64,000 bases of DNA from Helicobacter didelphidarum (GTDB lineage Bacteria > Campylobacterota > Campylobacteria > Campylobacterales > Helicobacteraceae): assembly GCF_003364195.1 (NCBI RefSeq), contig NZ_NXLQ01000005.1, positions 1 to 64,000 on the forward strand, written 5' to 3'. The number at the start of each line of letters is the position of its first letter. The first letter of the stretch is position 1. Below, one piece after another: positions 1 through 8,597 of the stretch. The notes beneath the pieces were generated by a model. It worked only from the letters and a program-made list of their open reading frames with translations, did not search any database and was not told where the DNA came from. The position numbers were made by a program, and so were the translations under genes.

Positions 1-78
1 CTACTATTTTATGTATATTAAAGCAAAATAATAAAATTATAATATTTGATAAAAATAGAAAATATTTTTATTTTTATC

Positions 79-93
79 AAAAAAAAAAAAAAA
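79..93. repeat. A15 homopolymer in the atoB promoter region
   Basis: A run of 15 A residues ends 22 bases before a TATAAT box (116-121). With a start about 7 bases after that box, the run covers roughly -49 to -35. In H. pylori, A/T runs of this kind next to promoters (for example at sabA) change length by slippage and tune transcription. Any effect on this operon is inference. Confidence 0.7.
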
Positions 94-115
94 GAAATCA
101 ATACTATTTTTTTGA

Positions 116-121
116 TATAAT
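116..121 (+). promoter_or_regulatory. -10 box of the ketone-body operon
   Basis: Perfect TATAAT preceded by TTTGA, 53 bases upstream of the atoB ATG. No -35 match is visible, which is normal for Helicobacter sigma-80 promoters. It is the only good -10 element in front of the six-gene operon. Confidence 0.55.
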
Positions 122-173
122 AAAAAAGTAGGATTTATAATATTCTGCAAAATTTATTGTTAAAGGAATAAAA

Positions 174-1355
174 ATGCAAAGGGAAGTCGTGATTGTAGGG
201 GCGAAGCGAACCGCTATCGGTTCGTTTTTAGGTAGCCTCAAAGGTGTAAGTGCGGTAGAGCTTGCCTCAATCGTATCAAAAGATTTACTTAGCGAGCTAA
301 ATCTAGAGCCAAATCTCATCGACGAGGTAATTTTAGGACAAATATTACAAGCTGGACTAGGACAGAATCCCGCAAGACAAGTGCTTATCAATAGTGGTAT
401 AGATGAGAGCAAAGGAGCTTATTGTATCAATAAACTCTGTGGCTCGGGGCTAAAGGCTATCGATTTAGCGTATCAAAGTATTTTGCTGGGCGAAAATGAC
501 ATTATACTTGCCGGTGGGAGCGAAAATATGTCCGCTTCGCCCTATCTCTTAGAATCTGTCCGCGAGGGCTACAAAATGGGAGATAAACAAGTTATCGATA
601 GCATGATAAAAGACGCCCTTACTTGTGCAATGGAGGGCTATCACATGGGGATTACAGCGGAAAATCTCGCAAAAGAATATAATATATCACGCGAAGAACA
701 AGACGAATTTGCACTGCATTCACAGCTTAAAGCCAAAAAGGCATTAGATTCAAACGCCTTTAGTGGCGAGATTACGCCTGTTGTGTTGAAAAGTAAAAAA
801 GGTGAGAATGTATTCACTCAAGATGAATTTGTGCGTGGCGACATCAGCAAAGAATCTCTTGCAAAACTCCGACCTGCATTTGACAAAGATGGTAGCGTAA
901 CTGCTGGGAATGCCTCCGGGATTAATGATGGTGCGGCAATGGTAATCGTGATGAGCAAGGACAAAGCACAGAATTTGGGCTTACCCATACTTGCTACGAT
1001 AAAAGCTATCGCAAGTGTAGGCGTCCCTCCTCGCATAATGGGTATCGGGGCGGCAATGGCAACGAAAAAAGTGCTTCAAAAAGCAAAAATGGCTATCGAT
1101 GATATGGATTTGATAGAGGCAAACGAAGCCTTTGCGGCACAAAGCCTCGCTTGTATCAAGGAGCTTAAACCCAATCTTGACAAGCTTAATATTAATGGCG
1201 GAGCGATAGCACTAGGACACCCAGTCGGTGCGAGTGGAGCAAGGATTGTCGCTACACTTCTTAATGCAATGAAAAAGCAAAATAAGCAATTTGGCTTAGC
1301 GACACTTTGCATAGGTGGCGGACAAGGTATAGCAGCGATATTTGAAAGGAGCTAA
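174..1355 (+). CDS. atoB: acetyl-CoA C-acetyltransferase (thiolase)
   Basis: Thiolase that cleaves acetoacetyl-CoA with CoA to two acetyl-CoA in the cytoplasm, the last step of acetoacetate use. The 393-residue length is standard. The nucleophilic Cys lies in the [10 protein letters not shown] segment near residue 88, the catalytic His in [14 protein letters not shown] near residue 348, and the second Cys in LCIGGGQG near the end. NEAFA is also present. The start ATG follows AAAGGAATAAAA. It is first in an operon with both CoA-transferase subunits, as in H. pylori. Base composition is visibly richer in G+C than most of the window. Confidence 0.96.
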   Translation: MQREVVIVGAKRTAIGSFLGSLKGVSAVELASIVSKDLLSELNLEPNLIDEVILGQILQAGLGQNPARQVLINSGIDESKGAYCINKLCGSGLKAIDLAYQSILLGENDIILAGGSENMSASPYLLESVREGYKMGDKQVIDSMIKDALTCAMEGYHMGITAENLAKEYNISREEQDEFALHSQLKAKKALDSNAFSGEITPVVLKSKKGENVFTQDEFVRGDISKESLAKLRPAFDKDGSVTAGNASGINDGAAMVIVMSKDKAQNLGLPILATIKAIASVGVPPRIMGIGAAMATKKVLQKAKMAIDDMDLIEANEAFAAQSLACIKELKPNLDKLNINGGAIALGHPVGASGARIVATLLNAMKKQNKQFGLATLCIGGGQGIAAIFERS

Positions 1356-1356
1356 A

Positions 1357-2010
1357 ATGAAGATTATTTCGGCAAAAGAAGCAGCAAAGTTGGTAAAAGA
1401 GGGAGATTCTGTATTTATCGGTGGATTTATAGGCTGTGGCACGGCACATAAAACGATAGAAGAACTTGTTAATCTTGGCACAAAGAATCTCACTCAAATC
1501 AGTAATGATACTGCAATGGCAGATTATTCCTACGGGAAACTTATTACAAACAAACAAATCTCGAAACTTATCGCCACACATGTAGGGACAAATAAAGAGA
1601 CAGGCAGACAAATGAGTGATGGAAGTTTGGAGGTTACACTCGTGCCTCAAGGGACTTTGGCAGAACGGATTCGTGCCTCTCGCTCTGGGCTTGGTGGAAT
1701 ACTGATTAGCACAGGGCTTGGCACACTTGTCGCAGAGGGAAAGGAAATCATCAAAGTTGATGGCAAAGAATATTTACTTGAGAAACCTTTGAGGGCAGAT
1801 GTCGCGATTGTCTATGCAACTTATGCAGATAGATATGGGAATCTAGCCTATGATGGGACCACACGGAATTTTAATACACTTATGGCAATGAGTGCGGATT
1901 TAGTCATCGTTGAGGTTGAAGAAATCTTGGAAACCCCTATCAATCCTAATAATGTGGTTGTGCCGGGTGTCGTCGTGGATTATATCGTAGATAGCAGAAA
2001 GGAACAATAA
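1357..2010 (+). CDS. scoA: 3-oxoacid CoA-transferase subunit A
   Basis: Alpha subunit of the transferase that moves CoA from succinyl-CoA to acetoacetate, making acetoacetyl-CoA for AtoB. About 217 residues, normal for the separate-subunit form. The N-terminal FIGGFIGCGTA glycine-rich loop is typical. ATG at 1357 is preferred over an upstream in-frame TTG at 1342 because AAAGGAG at 1345-1351 is correctly placed for it. The gene begins one base after the atoB stop and its last base is the first base of the scoB ATG (TAATG), so translation is probably coupled. Confidence 0.95.
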   Translation: MKIISAKEAAKLVKEGDSVFIGGFIGCGTAHKTIEELVNLGTKNLTQISNDTAMADYSYGKLITNKQISKLIATHVGTNKETGRQMSDGSLEVTLVPQGTLAERIRASRSGLGGILISTGLGTLVAEGKEIIKVDGKEYLLEKPLRADVAIVYATYADRYGNLAYDGTTRNFNTLMAMSADLVIVEVEEILETPINPNNVVVPGVVVDYIVDSRKEQ

Positions 2011-2648
2011 TGAGAACAAAAGAGCAAATAATAGAAACTATCGTCAAACGCGTAGCAAAGGAATTCAAAGATGGAGATTTAATCAATCTTGGCATTGGTA
2101 TGCCATTGCAAGCAAGTAACTATGTCCCAAAAGGTGTGAATATCATCTTACAATCAGAAAATGGAATGCTAGGCATGGGAGCGACCCCTGCGGAGAAAAA
2201 TCCTCGTATTACGAATGCGGGAGGACAGGCTTCAAGCATAATGGAAGGTGGAATGTTCTTTGACTCTGCATTTAGTTTTAGTCTTATTCGTGGTGGACAT
2301 GTGGATATTACAGTGCTAGGTGCGTTAGAAGTCGATGAGAGTGGGAATCTTGCAAATTGGATTATCCCGGGTAAATTAGTGCCTGGAATGGGTGGTGCTA
2401 TGGACTTAGTCAATGGTGTGAAAAAAGTCATTATCACAATGGAGCATACTGATAAAAATGGTAATAGCAAACTTAAAAAGCAATGCACACTTCCACTTAC
2501 AGGAAAATCTTGCGTAGATATGGTTATTACTGAACTTGGAGTTTTCAGTTTCGAAAATGGTAAGTTGAAGCTTATTGAAGTGCAAGAAGGAGCAAGCTTG
2601 GAAGAAATCAAAGCAAACACTGAAGCAAATTTTGAAATAGCACTATAA
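2010..2648 (+). CDS. scoB: 3-oxoacid CoA-transferase subunit B
   Basis: Beta subunit of succinyl-CoA:acetoacetate CoA-transferase, carrying the catalytic glutamate that forms the CoA thioester intermediate. The expected active-site segment is visible as SENGMLG near residue 50 (QSENGMLGMG). GGHVDITVLGALEVD and the NWIIPGK region are also typical. 212 residues is normal for the family. It overlaps the scoA stop by one base, and the next gene follows after 10 bases with an AGGAGGGGG ribosome site. Confidence 0.95.
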   Translation: MRTKEQIIETIVKRVAKEFKDGDLINLGIGMPLQASNYVPKGVNIILQSENGMLGMGATPAEKNPRITNAGGQASSIMEGGMFFDSAFSFSLIRGGHVDITVLGALEVDESGNLANWIIPGKLVPGMGGAMDLVNGVKKVIITMEHTDKNGNSKLKKQCTLPLTGKSCVDMVITELGVFSFENGKLKLIEVQEGASLEEIKANTEANFEIAL

Positions 2649-2658
2649 GGAGGGGGTA

Positions 2659-3423
2659 ATGAAAAAAGTTGCCATTGTTACAGGAAGTGCTAGTGGTATT
2701 GGATTAAATATCGCACAACATTTTCACAGAAATGATTACAGAGTAGTTATTTCGGATATAAACGAAGAAACACTCAATAAAATAACACAAAGCTACCCAC
2801 AAGATGAAGTATTAGGCATACAATGTGATGTCAGCAAAGAAAATGAAGTCGAAAATCTCATCAAGCAAAGTATGGAGCATTTTGGGCGAATCGATGTGTT
2901 GATTAATAATGCTGGATTACAATATGTCGCCAAAATCGAGGATTTTCCTACAATAAAATTTCAACAAATGATTCAAATTATGTTAGTTGGGGCTTTTTTT
3001 ACGACAAAATATGTCTTGCCAATAATGAAAAAACAAGAATTTGGACGCATTATCAACATGGCTTCCATAAATGGTTTAATAGGCTTTGCTGGTAAGGCTG
3101 CCTATAATAGTGCAAAACATGGCTTGATAGGACTAACGAAAGTTACTGCTCTTGAGTGTGCTACTTTTGGTATCACTGCAAACACAATTTGTCCGGGCTA
3201 TATAGACACACCATTAGTAAGGGGGCAAATGCAAGACTTAGCTCATACTAGAGGGGTAAGCTTGGAGCAAGTTTTAGATGAAGTTCTTTTTCCCCTTATT
3301 CCTCAAAAACAACTGATTGATATTAATGATATTGCCTCAATGGCTCTATTCTTAGCCTCCCAAAGTGCAAAGCATATCACTGGACAAAATATGGTGATTG
3401 ATGCAGGCTATACAGCACAATAA
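2659..3423 (+). CDS. 3-hydroxybutyrate dehydrogenase (SDR family)
   Basis: Classical short-chain dehydrogenase, 254 residues, most likely oxidising 3-hydroxybutyrate to acetoacetate with NAD+. Visible motifs: TGSASGIG cofactor loop (residues 8-15), NNAG (87-90), catalytic Ser in the MASIN segment, YxxxK in AAYNSAKHG, and a PGYIDTPLV loop. Substrate is inferred from context, between the CoA transferase genes and two organic-acid permeases, and from resemblance to BdhA proteins. The strong Shine-Dalgarno is GGAGGGGG. Another SDR substrate is possible but less likely here. Confidence 0.85.
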   Translation: MKKVAIVTGSASGIGLNIAQHFHRNDYRVVISDINEETLNKITQSYPQDEVLGIQCDVSKENEVENLIKQSMEHFGRIDVLINNAGLQYVAKIEDFPTIKFQQMIQIMLVGAFFTTKYVLPIMKKQEFGRIINMASINGLIGFAGKAAYNSAKHGLIGLTKVTALECATFGITANTICPGYIDTPLVRGQMQDLAHTRGVSLEQVLDEVLFPLIPQKQLIDINDIASMALFLASQSAKHITGQNMVIDAGYTAQ

Positions 3424-3431
3424 GGAGCAAT

Positions 3432-4715
3432 ATGACAGGTATAATTCTTGGTTTAATTGTGCTTATGATATTGGCTTATTTTGGTTGGTCGATAGTATGG
3501 GTTGCCCCAATAGCTGCGGGAATAGTAGCTCTTGGCGGTGGGCTTGATTTGTTTGATAGTTATACAAATGTATATATGAGTGGTTTTGTTGCTTTTGCTA
3601 AACAATGGTTTCCTGTTTTTATGCTAGGAGCAATTTTTGGTAAACTTATGGAAGTTACTTCTATGGCGAGTTCTGTCTCAATGATGATAGGCAAAATACT
3701 TGGGGAAAAAAGAGCTATTCTAGGCATTATCCTCGCGGCTGCTATTTTGACTTATGGAGGTGTAAGCCTTTTTGTTGTAGTGTTTGCTGTGTATCCTTTA
3801 GCTTTATCCTTATTTAAAAGAGCAAATATTGCAAGAAGGTTAATCCCTCCTACCATAGCACTTGGGGCTTTTACATTCACTATGTCTGCTCTGCCTGGAA
3901 GCCCACAGATTCAAAATCTCATTCCAATGAAATATTTTGACACTACGCCAATGGCAGCACCTATTATGGGAATCATTGCGAGTTTAATTATGTTGGTTGG
4001 TGGCTACTTCTATCTCAAATATCGAGAAGAATATTTTAAGAAATTAGGAGAATTCTATGATGAACCAGATGGGGAACATAAAGGCAATATTGATGAAAAA
4101 GTGCCAAATTTTATACTTTCTTTACTCCCTCTTCTTTGCGTGGTTGTCTTGCTTAATGTTTTTTCCATTGAAATCATTAATGCTTTGCTATGTGGGATTC
4201 TTACAATTCTTATATTAAATATTCATCGTTTTAAAGATTTTATCAAAGCCATTAATGCTGGAGCACAAGGCTCTATTATAGCAATTATTAATACTTCGGC
4301 TGCGGTAGGCTTTGGTTCTGTTGTTAAAGCAGTTCCTGGCTTTCACACACTAACAGATTTACTCTTAGGCGTGAAAGGTAATCCACTCATTTCTGAAGCC
4401 ATAGCTGTCAATCTCCTTGCAGGAGCAACCGGTTCAGCTTCTGGTGGTATGGGTATCGCACTTGAAGCTTTAGGCACACAATATAAAGAAATCGCACTGC
4501 ATCAAAATATATCTTTGGAACTCTTGCATAGAGTAGCCTCCATCTCTTCAGGTGGGCTTGATGCACTCCCACATAATGGTGCGGTTTTGACACTGCTTGT
4601 TATCACAGGTATGAGTCATAAAAAAAGCTATTTGGATATCTGCGTAGTAGCTGTGATTATACCTATCATTGCATTAATAGTTGGTTTAATTGTAGCGTAT
4701 TTTGGAATCTACTAA
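3432..4715 (+). CDS. GntP-family permease, probable 3-hydroxybutyrate uptake
   Basis: Inner-membrane carrier of 427 residues with about 11-12 hydrophobic segments, of the GntP/gluconate:H+ symporter family. The region TYGGVSLFVVVFAVYPLA and the SASGGMGIALEALG segment are family hallmarks. Members in ketone-body operons are usually annotated as 3-hydroxybutyrate transporters, and position right after the dehydrogenase supports this. Substrate is inference. Spacing to bdh is 8 bases with AAGGAG. The following atoE ATG starts 28 bases beyond the stop. Confidence 0.85.
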   Translation: MTGIILGLIVLMILAYFGWSIVWVAPIAAGIVALGGGLDLFDSYTNVYMSGFVAFAKQWFPVFMLGAIFGKLMEVTSMASSVSMMIGKILGEKRAILGIILAAAILTYGGVSLFVVVFAVYPLALSLFKRANIARRLIPPTIALGAFTFTMSALPGSPQIQNLIPMKYFDTTPMAAPIMGIIASLIMLVGGYFYLKYREEYFKKLGEFYDEPDGEHKGNIDEKVPNFILSLLPLLCVVVLLNVFSIEIINALLCGILTILILNIHRFKDFIKAINAGAQGSIIAIINTSAAVGFGSVVKAVPGFHTLTDLLLGVKGNPLISEAIAVNLLAGATGSASGGMGIALEALGTQYKEIALHQNISLELLHRVASISSGGLDALPHNGAVLTLLVITGMSHKKSYLDICVVAVIIPIIALIVGLIVAYFGIY

Positions 4716-4743
4716 GATTCGTATTTTTGATAAAGGAAAAATT

Positions 4744-6087
4744 ATGATTGGGAAATTAAGTTTATTTATGGTGCGGGTTGTTAATCGATACCTGCCAGAC
4801 CCACTCGTTTTTGCGATACTCTTAAGTATCATTGTTTTTGTATGGGGGTATTTTATCTTACCACCAAAAGAGGGGCAAAATGCCTTTCTTGCAATGGCGG
4901 GATTCTGGGGCGATGGCTTTTGGAATCTCCTTGCTTTTACCACGCAAATGGCGATGATTGTCGTTACAGGATTCGCATTAGCAAGTAGTGAACCAGTAAA
5001 GCGAGGGCTAAAATATATCGCCTCATTTGCCAAGACTCCTAAACAAGGCGTAGCATTAGTATGTTTCTTTGGTGGGCTTGCCTCTGCAATAAACTGGGGG
5101 TTTGGACTAGTCATTGGAGCATTATTTGCTAAGCAAATCGCACGCAATCTTAAAGCCGTAGATTATGGCTTACTCATTGCTTGTGCGTATATTGGCTTTA
5201 TGACTTGGGGTGGTGGGCTTAGTGGCTCAATGCCTCTCTCTGCCTCTGATGCCTCAAATATCATCGTGAAGGGCTATCTTGATGGGAATCCTATCCCGGT
5301 TACAGAGACGATTTTCACTTGGTATAATGGCTTTGTAATTCTTGCTTTGCTTATTTGTATGCCAATTTTAGTAATGTATATGGTGCCAAAAGAACCAAAA
5401 CCAATCGACCCACAACTTTTAGCTGAAGAACCAAACTATCAAAGAGAAGTGCCAAAAGACGCTCCACCCGCACTCAAAATCGAAGAAAGTAGATTCTTAA
5501 CTCTCATCATTGTCGCACTTGGTATTGTGTATCTCTTTAATTATTTTTCACAAAAGGGCTTTGCGGGATTAAATATCAATAGTGTGAATCTTATCTTTTT
5601 ACTAAGCGGAATGCTCCTACATAAAACACCAATGGCATATATGCGTGCGGTAAAAACTGCTGCGAGTAGCACCGCTGGGATTCTCGTGCAATTCCCATTC
5701 TACGCAGCCATCGCATTAATGATGGAAGATTCCGGATTAGGTGGAATCATCACAGATTTTTTTATCAATATAGCAAACAAAGATAATTATGCTGTATGGG
5801 CATTTTTCAGCTCTGCTGCAATAAATTTCGCTGTGCCTAGTGGCGGAGGGCATTGGGTAATACAAGGACCTTTTGTGCTTGAAGCGGCAAAAGAGCTAGG
5901 AGCGGATTTGGGTAAAGCCACAATGGCTATCGCCTATGGTGAACAATGGGCGAATATGGCTCAACCATTTTGGGCATTACCAGCACTTGCTATTGCTGGG
6001 CTTGGTGTGCGAGACATCATGGGGTATTGTATCACGGCGTTGATTTTTTCTGTGCCGATTTTTATCGTTGCATTGTATTTTTTCTAA
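4744..6087 (+). CDS. atoE: short-chain fatty acid transporter AtoE
   Basis: Integral membrane transporter of the AtoE family, 447 residues with about 12 membrane helices. In H. pylori it is the fourth gene of the atoB-scoA-scoB-atoE cluster and is thought to import short-chain acids such as acetoacetate. The N-terminal VNRYLPDPLVFAI, the WNLLAFTTQMAMI segment and the NFAVPSGGGHWVIQGP segment are typical. ATG at 4744 follows AAAGGAAAAATT. An in-frame upstream TTG at 4702 lies inside gntP and is unlikely to be used. It ends the operon. Confidence 0.92.
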   Translation: MIGKLSLFMVRVVNRYLPDPLVFAILLSIIVFVWGYFILPPKEGQNAFLAMAGFWGDGFWNLLAFTTQMAMIVVTGFALASSEPVKRGLKYIASFAKTPKQGVALVCFFGGLASAINWGFGLVIGALFAKQIARNLKAVDYGLLIACAYIGFMTWGGGLSGSMPLSASDASNIIVKGYLDGNPIPVTETIFTWYNGFVILALLICMPILVMYMVPKEPKPIDPQLLAEEPNYQREVPKDAPPALKIEESRFLTLIIVALGIVYLFNYFSQKGFAGLNINSVNLIFLLSGMLLHKTPMAYMRAVKTAASSTAGILVQFPFYAAIALMMEDSGLGGIITDFFINIANKDNYAVWAFFSSAAINFAVPSGGGHWVIQGPFVLEAAKELGADLGKATMAIAYGEQWANMAQPFWALPALAIAGLGVRDIMGYCITALIFSVPIFIVALYFF

Positions 6088-6146
6088 AGTCTATGCTATT
6101 GATAGTATAAATTTCAATGACAAAGATTCTCTATGTGGTAGCATAA

Positions 6147-6174
6147 AATCTTTATTGATTTTTTCATAAAGATT
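6147..6174. terminator. perfect 9-bp inverted repeat between convergent genes
   Basis: AATCTTTAT (6147-6155) and ATAAAGATT (6166-6174) form a perfect stem around a 10-base loop. It lies 60 bases after atoE and 200 bases before the end of the convergent glycosyltransferase gene, so it may end transcription from one or both sides. No clear U-tract follows, hence the low confidence. The remainder of this gap holds only AT-rich sequence with three AGATTCT/AGAATCT words. Confidence 0.3.
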
Positions 6175-6377
6175 AATGAATATTGGATTATTAAAACAAA
6201 GATTTGTGGAACATTTTGTCTTTGCGAGAACCCTTAAAATTTATAGAATCTATTATTAGATTCAAAACAAAATATAATTAATAAGATTTCTAAAGTAAGA
6301 ATCTTAAGGTGAGTTCAAAATCAAGTGATTTTGCCTATACAAGCAATATGTATAGCAAGATTCTATGCCATTATCAC

Positions 6378-8597
6378 TTAGCTTTTTTCAAATTTTTCTT
6401 GCATTGTTTGAATTGCTCTCATGTTATTAATAAAATTTAAACTATTATTATAAGCTTGCTTACTAAATCGTATATCTTTATTAACAAAATATAATAAATG
6501 CTTTATAAACTTATCAATATTTTCTTCTAGTTTAATGAATTTATCATATTCATATCTATTTTTTAAATATTGCTTAATTTGTTTCTTTAATGCCAATATT
6601 CTATATTGATTAATAGTGACTTTATTTTTTAGTTTATTAATTTCATTATTAAAAAGTTCGCATATCTCACTATATGATAATATTTTAATATTAGATTCTT
6701 TACATAGTGATAGAAATATACGATAAAATATCATTCCAATTAAATCAGCTTCTAGTTTTTGAAGCTCACAATTTATATTAATATTTCTATATTGTCGCTT
6801 ATGCGTAAGAGGAAGTATAATTTCTTTAATATTATAATGAAAAATATACTTGCCTACTATTGCCCAATTAAAATCACTTCTACGATTATATTGTTTATAT
6901 GGAGTAAAATTTGGAATTTTTAAAAGATTTTTATTATAGATTATTGTATTACCTCCACGATATATGCTATCACTAACTACCTTGCCTATCTTGCATGAAC
7001 TTATCTCAATATATCTTGTTGCAAGATTAGCATTATTTAATTTATCAATAAAAGATTGTATATTTCCTTGATATTTGAATGGATATTCCAAATAATTAAA
7101 ATTCTTTGAAGATAAATCATAATAAAATTCTTCTTTATAGCCTATGTCAGTTGATACTTGTAATATATCTCCATACAATACTCTTGTATGATAATATAAA
7201 TCTAATAATTGTGTTCTCAATGTGGAAAAGAATGGTAAAGGAGGTTCTCCACAATGACCACCAATAAGCACATCAATTTTTTTATAATTATACAAAGCAA
7301 TATAATAAAAATAATCAATAAAATATTTTTTATTATTATATAAGGCATAAAATAAACTATCATCATCTATTATCCAACTTACAAAATCCAGTATACAAGC
7401 ATTCCCAACTTTATAGATAAACTTCTGCAATATAGTTCTATTTCTAGCGATTGGATATTGTCTCTTGAGATATTTAATTTTAAATTTATATGGATACTTG
7501 CCAGTAATTTTTGGAAAATACTCTTTATTTTCAATAGTGCTAACTATACAGATTCTAAAATCTTTTAGATATTGTGAATTTAGTGGCTTTAATCGCGACA
7601 AAGAATCTAGCAAACTTATTAGATTTCTAGAATCTAAACAGATAAAGCCTAAAATAAGCAAATTTATTGGTTGTATATTTGATATTTTTGCATTTCCTCC
7701 AATACAGCTCTCATATAAATTATTATTCAGTATATATTGGAATTTTTCTCTTGCTCTCTTTAATGATGCTTGATAATATTTTTCAGCAAACCTACCCTTA
7801 TATTTATAGTAAAATGTATCTAAACCCATATGCTTATTGTTGAAATCTGTAGTTACTCGTTTGATATTGTCAATATTATAATAATTCACCAAAGGCTTAT
7901 CAATAAATATTGTTTGCATATTTGGATTACAATGGCTAAATTCTACATACCTCATCATCAAATCCCTATCTGTAGTGCTTTTTAAACTTTCATCAAACCC
8001 TCCTATAGATAAAAATACAGATAGATTAATAAATAAATTGCTACCTTGTATATTTGGATTTTGAATGAAAATACTTTCTTGTGTCAATAAATCTTTACTT
8101 GGAAATATCATCTTTGTAGAATTTGCCTCTATAAAATTAATTCCACTAGCTACCACACCAACTTTATTGATTACATTTGTGTGTTCTATTATTTTTTTGT
8201 TACATTCTAACAAATAATCCCTCTCCCAGCTATCATCATCGTCCAAAAATGCTAAATAAGTATTCTCTATATTGTCTAATTTCTTCCAATCAACGCATAT
8301 ATATGCACCACTATTCCATGCTCCTGTGCCAGAATGATTGGGTGTTCTAACATTTTTAATCACCTTTGTCGGAAATAATTTATCCAATTTTAATGTTTTT
8401 CGTTTAGAATCTATAAGCTCCTCAATCTCATCTACCTTGCTGGGTTGGTTATCATCCACAATAATCACATCAACATTATGGTTAAATGTTTGCTGATATA
8501 CACTATGCAATGCTCTCTCTACCAAGAGATTATTTCTTGCACCACTTGTTGCAATGATAACGACAATTTTATAGCTTATCTTTCTATTCTCTAACAA
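6378..8597 (-). CDS. two-domain family 2 glycosyltransferase
   Basis: Cytoplasmic protein of 739 residues with two tandem GT-A-like domains. The first (about 8-270) has VVIIATSGARN, the VDVIIVDDNQPS strand and a DDDDSWERD metal/nucleotide-sugar site near residue 120. The second (about 310-600) starts INLLILGFICLDSRN and carries WIIDDDSLF near residue 410. The C-terminal 130 residues are Lys-rich and helical. Its start overlaps the stop of the upstream dehydrogenase-deacetylase gene by 7 bases. Sugar and acceptor are unknown. It is the last gene of the operon started by the G14-tract gene. Confidence 0.85.
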   Translation of the reverse strand: MLENRKISYKIVVIIATSGARNNLLVERALHSVYQQTFNHNVDVIIVDDNQPSKVDEIEELIDSKRKTLKLDKLFPTKVIKNVRTPNHSGTGAWNSGAYICVDWKKLDNIENTYLAFLDDDDSWERDYLLECNKKIIEHTNVINKVGVVASGINFIEANSTKMIFPSKDLLTQESIFIQNPNIQGSNLFINLSVFLSIGGFDESLKSTTDRDLMMRYVEFSHCNPNMQTIFIDKPLVNYYNIDNIKRVTTDFNNKHMGLDTFYYKYKGRFAEKYYQASLKRAREKFQYILNNNLYESCIGGNAKISNIQPINLLILGFICLDSRNLISLLDSLSRLKPLNSQYLKDFRICIVSTIENKEYFPKITGKYPYKFKIKYLKRQYPIARNRTILQKFIYKVGNACILDFVSWIIDDDSLFYALYNNKKYFIDYFYYIALYNYKKIDVLIGGHCGEPPLPFFSTLRTQLLDLYYHTRVLYGDILQVSTDIGYKEEFYYDLSSKNFNYLEYPFKYQGNIQSFIDKLNNANLATRYIEISSCKIGKVVSDSIYRGGNTIIYNKNLLKIPNFTPYKQYNRRSDFNWAIVGKYIFHYNIKEIILPLTHKRQYRNININCELQKLEADLIGMIFYRIFLSLCKESNIKILSYSEICELFNNEINKLKNKVTINQYRILALKKQIKQYLKNRYEYDKFIKLEENIDKFIKHLLYFVNKDIRFSKQAYNNSLNFINNMRAIQTMQEKFEKS

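Noticed and set aside
104-412. Minus-strand frame opposite atoB, and many similar frames opposite or overlapping known genes
   Set aside because: Overlap completely with well-supported genes on the other strand or frame, have no ribosome site and no recognisable domains.
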